A stretch of DNA of 35,039 nucleotides from Bacteroidaceae bacterium (GTDB taxonomy: Bacteria > Bacteroidota > Bacteroidia > Bacteroidales > Bacteroidaceae): contig JAKSIQ010000014.1 in the NCBI GenBank assembly GCA_024398755.1, positions 1 through 35,039 on the forward strand. The letters run 5' to 3'. Numbering within the stretch: the stretch's first letter is position 1; the number at the start of each line of letters is the position of its first letter. Below, piece by piece: positions 32,046-35,039 of this stretch. The translations under genes were made by a program, and so were the position numbers. The notes under the pieces were generated by a model that worked only from the letters and a program-made list of their open reading frames with translations, made no database searches and was not told the origin of the DNA.

Positions 32046-33266
32046 TCAGATTTTCTTTATTACAAGTGCGCTGTTAGTGCCTCCGAATCCGAACGAGTTG
32101 GACAGTATGGTCCTGAGTTCGGTCTGCACGGTTTCTGCAGCGATATTGAGTTTTGCGGAATATTCGTCCGGATTCTCGAAATTGATGTTCGGAGCCACAA
32201 AGCCATTCTCCATCATAAGCGTGCAATAGACAATCTCGCTTGCTCCGGCCATCCAACATTCGTGCCCCGTCATTGACTTGGTGGAACTTATCAAGGCACG
32301 GCGTCCTTCGAACAGACGTGCCAGAGCCATGGCCTCGAACATGTCACCCTGCGGTGTCGATGTGGCATGCGCATTGATGTAGTCAATGTCATCGGGCCCC
32401 ACCCCTGCAGCCTTCATGGCACGTGTCATTGCCAGGTACGATGCATCGGAATTGGGCTGTGAAATGCCTCCGCTGCCGTTTGACGAGAAGCCGTAACCGC
32501 AGACCTCGGCAATTATGTGAGCGCCGCGCCTTACCGCATGGTCATAGTCTTCAAGCACCAGAGCCGCAGCACCGCCGCTTGGAACCAGTCCGTCACGGTC
32601 ACGGTCAAACGGGCGCGATGCCTTTGCAGGCTCATCCATGCGTACCGAAAAGGCCGACAAGGCATCGAACGATGCCATAGACAGGTAATTCGTTTCCTGC
32701 GCACCGCCGCACAGGACCATATCCTGCAGTCCCTGCTGAATCATCATATACCCTATTCCTATGGCGTGTGAACCGCTTGCGCAAGCCGCACTCAGCGTAA
32801 AGTTCACACCGCGCAGATGGAAAATGGTGCTCATGTTCATGTTCACGGTAGAATTCATGGACTGGAAAATCAGCCCCGAACCAACCATTGCCGAATCCTT
32901 GTACTGGCGCATGCGCTGGTCCGTCTCAATGACAGGCTTGGCGCTTGAATCGTTACCGAAAATCACGCCGACCTCGTTCTTCAACAGATAGTCATCGTCA
33001 ATGCCCGCATTCCTGAAGGCCTGTGCCGATGCCATGAACGCATACTCGGCCTCCTGCGACATTCCTGCGCGCAGACGTCTGTCCAGCAGTCCTTTCAATT
33101 CCGGCTGCGGAACGATACCGGTCAGAATCGAACGATACCCGTATTCCCGGCGTTCCTCATCGGTACCTATACCTGAGCGCCCCTCGAACAGCGACTGGCG
33201 CACATCGTCCGGATTCTGTCCCAAACAGCTCCAGATTCCAGTTCCTGTAATTACAACTCTACCCAT
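32046..33266 (-). CDS. beta-ketoacyl-ACP synthase (ApeR-like)
   Basis: A 406-aa FabB/FabF-type ketosynthase with an intact triad: Cys162 in SAACASGSHAIG, His300 in NAHATSTPQGD and His335 in KSMTGHECWMAG, ending NSFGFGGTN. It is the third active KS of the locus, located in the smaller upstream block. In aryl polyene synthesis such a homodimeric KS is thought to start the chain; that is inferred by analogy. Confidence 0.88.
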   Translation of the reverse strand: MGRVVITGTGIWSCLGQNPDDVRQSLFEGRSGIGTDEERREYGYRSILTGIVPQPELKGLLDRRLRAGMSQEAEYAFMASAQAFRNAGIDDDYLLKNEVGVIFGNDSSAKPVIETDQRMRQYKDSAMVGSGLIFQSMNSTVNMNMSTIFHLRGVNFTLSAACASGSHAIGIGYMMIQQGLQDMVLCGGAQETNYLSMASFDALSAFSVRMDEPAKASRPFDRDRDGLVPSGGAAALVLEDYDHAVRRGAHIIAEVCGYGFSSNGSGGISQPNSDASYLAMTRAMKAAGVGPDDIDYINAHATSTPQGDMFEAMALARLFEGRRALISSTKSMTGHECWMAGASEIVYCTLMMENGFVAPNINFENPDEYSAKLNIAAETVQTELRTILSNSFGFGGTNSALVIKKI

Positions 33267-33269
33267 AAA

Positions 33270-33818
33270 TTACCATTCAATACCTACACGAAGAGAAATG
33301 CACGAAAGATTCCGTTCCTCAATTGTATAGTAATCTTTGTTATTTACAGGATTGTAAGTCCAGACTTCAGTATTGAAAGGAGCGTAATACGAACCTGCCA
33401 TCAGCACTGAAAAAGCGAAATCGCGGTCCGATGCGAATCTGAAACCGAATGCCACATCAGCATAAGGCGTTGCTCCGTCTGCAAACACGGAGCCAAGACG
33501 CATCTGCGCCGTCGGTGAAACCTTCTTTCCTATCGGATTGAACACATATTTGGCCGATGTGAACACCGGAACATAAGTCTCTTCGGGAGCGACAATCAGT
33601 CCTATTCCAAGTCCGACATGCATGTTCTCAGTATAGAAAAAGCCGTGAGTCGTTGACAGAGACATGCCTGTTTCCCCATCTTTGAGAAAAACCAGATTCG
33701 AATACTCGATATGAGCCTGATACCCGCTTGGAACACGTATCCCATTGACAATGACATCTCCAGCCGATGCCGTCAAAGCAAGCGCCATCATTGCCATAAG
33801 AACAAATACTTTCTTCAT
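33270..33818 (-). CDS. small outer-membrane barrel-like protein
   Basis: A 182-aa exported protein from the ATG at 33818 (MKKVFVLMAMMALALTASAG), 34 bp after the fabG stop codon. The frame is open further up but has no signal peptide there. The mature part is strand-rich (VHVG-type turns, YADVAFGFRFASDRDFAFSVLMAGSYYAPF) and ends in CISLRVGIEW with an aromatic terminus, as in outer-membrane barrels. It could help dock the exported polyene in the outer membrane. It lies 3 bp before the KS start. Confidence 0.75.
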   Translation of the reverse strand: MKKVFVLMAMMALALTASAGDVIVNGIRVPSGYQAHIEYSNLVFLKDGETGMSLSTTHGFFYTENMHVGLGIGLIVAPEETYVPVFTSAKYVFNPIGKKVSPTAQMRLGSVFADGATPYADVAFGFRFASDRDFAFSVLMAGSYYAPFNTEVWTYNPVNNKDYYTIEERNLSCISLRVGIEW

Positions 33819-33852
33819 ATTCCTGAATTTAAGTGTATTCATATTTGTGAAT

Positions 33853-34581
33853 TCAAGTGTATAAGCCACCATTTATTGAAATCACGTTACCGGTAATGTA
33901 CGATGCATCTTCCTGCGCCAGAAAGCCCACCGCAGCAGCTACTTCCTCGGGCTTTCCGAACCGCCCTACCGGAATCATTTTCTTGAGTTCATCCTCATTG
34001 AGTTCACTTGTCATATCAGTGGCAATGAACCCGGGAGCAACCGCATTCACAGTAATCTTCCGTGGAGCCACCTCCTGGGCAAGAGCCTTTGTAGCGCCAA
34101 TCAGAGCAGCCTTTGCAGCCGAATAATTGGTCTGTCCGGCCAGTCCCTTAAGTCCCGACAGCGATGCCACATTTATTATTCTGCCCCACCGTTTGGTCAT
34201 CATACCCTTGAGCAGACGACGCGTAACATAGAAGAAACTGTTCAGATTCGTATTGAGCACGCTGTTCCAGTCATCGTCCTGCATGAACACCATCAGATTG
34301 TCACGACGTATTCCCGCATTGTTGACCAGCACCGCAATATAATCTTCCTGATGCTGCTGTGTCCAATCTTCAAGAGCCTTCTCCACCTGCTCCTTGTCGG
34401 ACACATCAAAAGGCAGCAGTTCAGCCTGACCGCCCTGCTCCTCAACCATCCGCTTTGTCTCAAGCGCAGCCTCCGAATTGGACTTATAGTTTATAATTAC
34501 CGGGTAACCCTGCCGGGCAAGCTTCAGGCAGATGGCCCTACCAAGCCCCCTCGACCCTCCGGTTACAAGTGCATATTTCAT
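33853..34581 (-). CDS. fabG: 3-oxoacyl-ACP reductase (ApeQ-like)
   Basis: A 242-aa short-chain dehydrogenase. The NADP-binding motif is TGGSRGLG (7-14), NNAG is at 87-90, and the catalytic Ser140, Tyr153 and Lys157 (YSAAK) are present; the end VISINGGLYT is typical of FabG. It reduces the 3-keto intermediate in each polyene cycle, NADPH-dependent by family. It is the first gene of the upstream block, with a good promoter at 34713-34744. An internal 57 bp recurs as a scar at 25893-25949. Confidence 0.92.
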   Translation of the reverse strand: MKYALVTGGSRGLGRAICLKLARQGYPVIINYKSNSEAALETKRMVEEQGGQAELLPFDVSDKEQVEKALEDWTQQHQEDYIAVLVNNAGIRRDNLMVFMQDDDWNSVLNTNLNSFFYVTRRLLKGMMTKRWGRIINVASLSGLKGLAGQTNYSAAKAALIGATKALAQEVAPRKITVNAVAPGFIATDMTSELNEDELKKMIPVGRFGKPEEVAAAVGFLAQEDASYITGNVISINGGLYT

Positions 34582-34712
34582 TGTGTCGTATTCTTAAAGT
34601 ATTCTTTTAAAGCAATCTTAAAGCAATCTTAGAGTATTCTTAAAGTAACCTTTTAATTATTCTTTTGAGAACATTCCTTTATTAAAAGAACATTCCTTTA
34701 TTAAATAAAGAA
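34582..34712 (-). repeat. AT-rich fabG leader with short tandem repeats
   Basis: A 19-bp unit, agaacattcctttattaaa, is repeated perfectly twice at 34668-34686 and 34687-34705. Closer to fabG (about 34590-34645) 10-12-bp variants of ttaaagtattctt and aaagcaatctt recur. No gene or terminator was seen. In the whole gene-free stretch 34582-35039 there are these repeats, the promoter, a 3x10-bp repeat and the 84-bp array. Confidence 0.7.
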
Positions 34713-34744
34713 CAAAGTTACTTCTATTACGCCACAACGCCAAA
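34713..34744 (-). promoter_or_regulatory. Bacteroides-type promoter for the fabG block
   Basis: On the minus strand TTTG (34744-34741) is followed after 20 nt by TAACTTTG (34720-34713). This fits both the -33 TTTG and the -7 TAnnTTTG elements with the normal spacing. It is the best-formed promoter in the window and should drive fabG and the following genes, giving an approximately 125-nt leader. Confidence 0.65.
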
Positions 34745-34810
34745 TTAAGAGCCATTTTCTTTACAGCAGCCTTTCATCATGCATTACACATTCATCGCGC
34801 AGCCTCAAAG

Positions 34811-34840
34811 CATTTTCCAGCATTTTCCAGCATTTTCCAG
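34811..34840. repeat. 3 x 10-bp tandem repeat
   Basis: The unit cattttccag occurs three times in a row without change in the intergenic region upstream of fabG. No role is apparent; it could vary in copy number between strains. Confidence 0.9.
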
Positions 34841-34876
34841 CCCGCGGCGAGTGATTCGGCCCGTTTTACTCACGCT

Positions 34877-35039
34877 CCCTATCCTGCGGGATGAAATGGT
34901 GATATCGCGGGCGGACTGCCTACGATAGGGACAGAAGTGGCCTTCTGGCGCGGATTCGCTCCCTATCCTGCGGGATGAAATGGCGATATCGCGGGCGGAC
35001 TGCCTACGATAGGGACAGAAGTGGTGCTGTAGCGCGGAT
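34877..35039. repeat. 84-bp tandem repeat array (right)
   Basis: Units begin at 34877 and 34961 (84-bp period); the array continues to the window edge. Each has a 54-bp core starting CCCTATCCTGCGGGATG and ending CTACGATAGGG, then a spacer starting ACAGAAGTGG. The cores have 7-bp terminal inverted repeats and a central GATATC. In reverse complement they align to the left-hand array at 1-54, so the two arrays flank the window in opposite orientation. Confidence 0.8.

Noticed and set aside
1-35039. tRNA or rRNA genes
   Set aside because: No tRNA-like cloverleaf with CCA or rRNA sequence was recognised in the few intergenic stretches on either strand.

Overview
The window looks like a Bacteroidota (Bacteroidales-type) chromosome. 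The evidence is the protein families, promoter-like TAnnTTTG elements of the Bacteroides sigma-ABfr type, mostly weak Shine-Dalgarno sites, and dense operons with ATGA/TGATG start-stop overlaps. Every gene I support is on the minus strand, so transcription runs from high to low coordinates. Genus cannot be fixed from the sequence alone.

Layout in transcription order: 35039-34582 is gene-free, with an 84-bp tandem repeat, smaller tandem repeats and a good promoter. 34581-30925 holds fabG, a small beta-barrel-like protein, a ketosynthase and an O-methyltransferase. 30918-27728 is a four-gene DpnII-type (GATC) restriction-modification operon that starts 6 bp after the O-methyltransferase stop codon. 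27649-24757 holds two paralogous beta-barrel plus lipoprotein gene pairs, a small unknown gene, and between the pairs a mosaic scar made of the 5' end of an acyl-carrier-protein gene joined to an internal piece of fabG. 24682-6788 is an uninterrupted run of 20 genes: ACP, LpxL-like acyltransferase, two hotdog dehydratases, thioesterase, ketosynthases, a chain-length-factor-like partner, a half-length KS-like protein, second ACP, SMR-like transporter, LolA-like protein, glycosyltransferase, MMPL exporter fused to an acyltransferase, phytoene-desaturase-like FAD enzyme, B12-type radical SAM enzyme, a small unknown, an esterase, an AMP ligase and another acyltransferase.

Together the fabG-KS-OMT block and the 20-gene run form a Bacteroidota-type aryl polyene (flexirubin-related) type II polyketide cluster. 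The AMP ligase would activate an aryl starter, the ACP/KS/CLF/KR/DH set would build the polyene, the O-methyltransferase would decorate the ring, and the acyltransferases, LolA-like protein and MMPL pump would attach the product to lipid and move it to the outer membrane. No aromatic ammonia lyase, chorismate lyase or dialkylresorcinol genes are in the window. The restriction system and the duplicated envelope cassettes split this cluster into two parts.

At the low-coordinate end is an operon of a 627-aa PurF-family amidotransferase, carA and carB. It is preceded by a promoter, a 22-codon leader ORF and a terminator hairpin that begins at the leader stop codon, which looks like an attenuator. 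This CarA has Gly where the glutaminase nucleophile Cys should be. The last codons of carB and the downstream hairpin are duplicated, and beyond them lies an 84-bp tandem repeat array that is the inverted relative of the array at the other end of the window.
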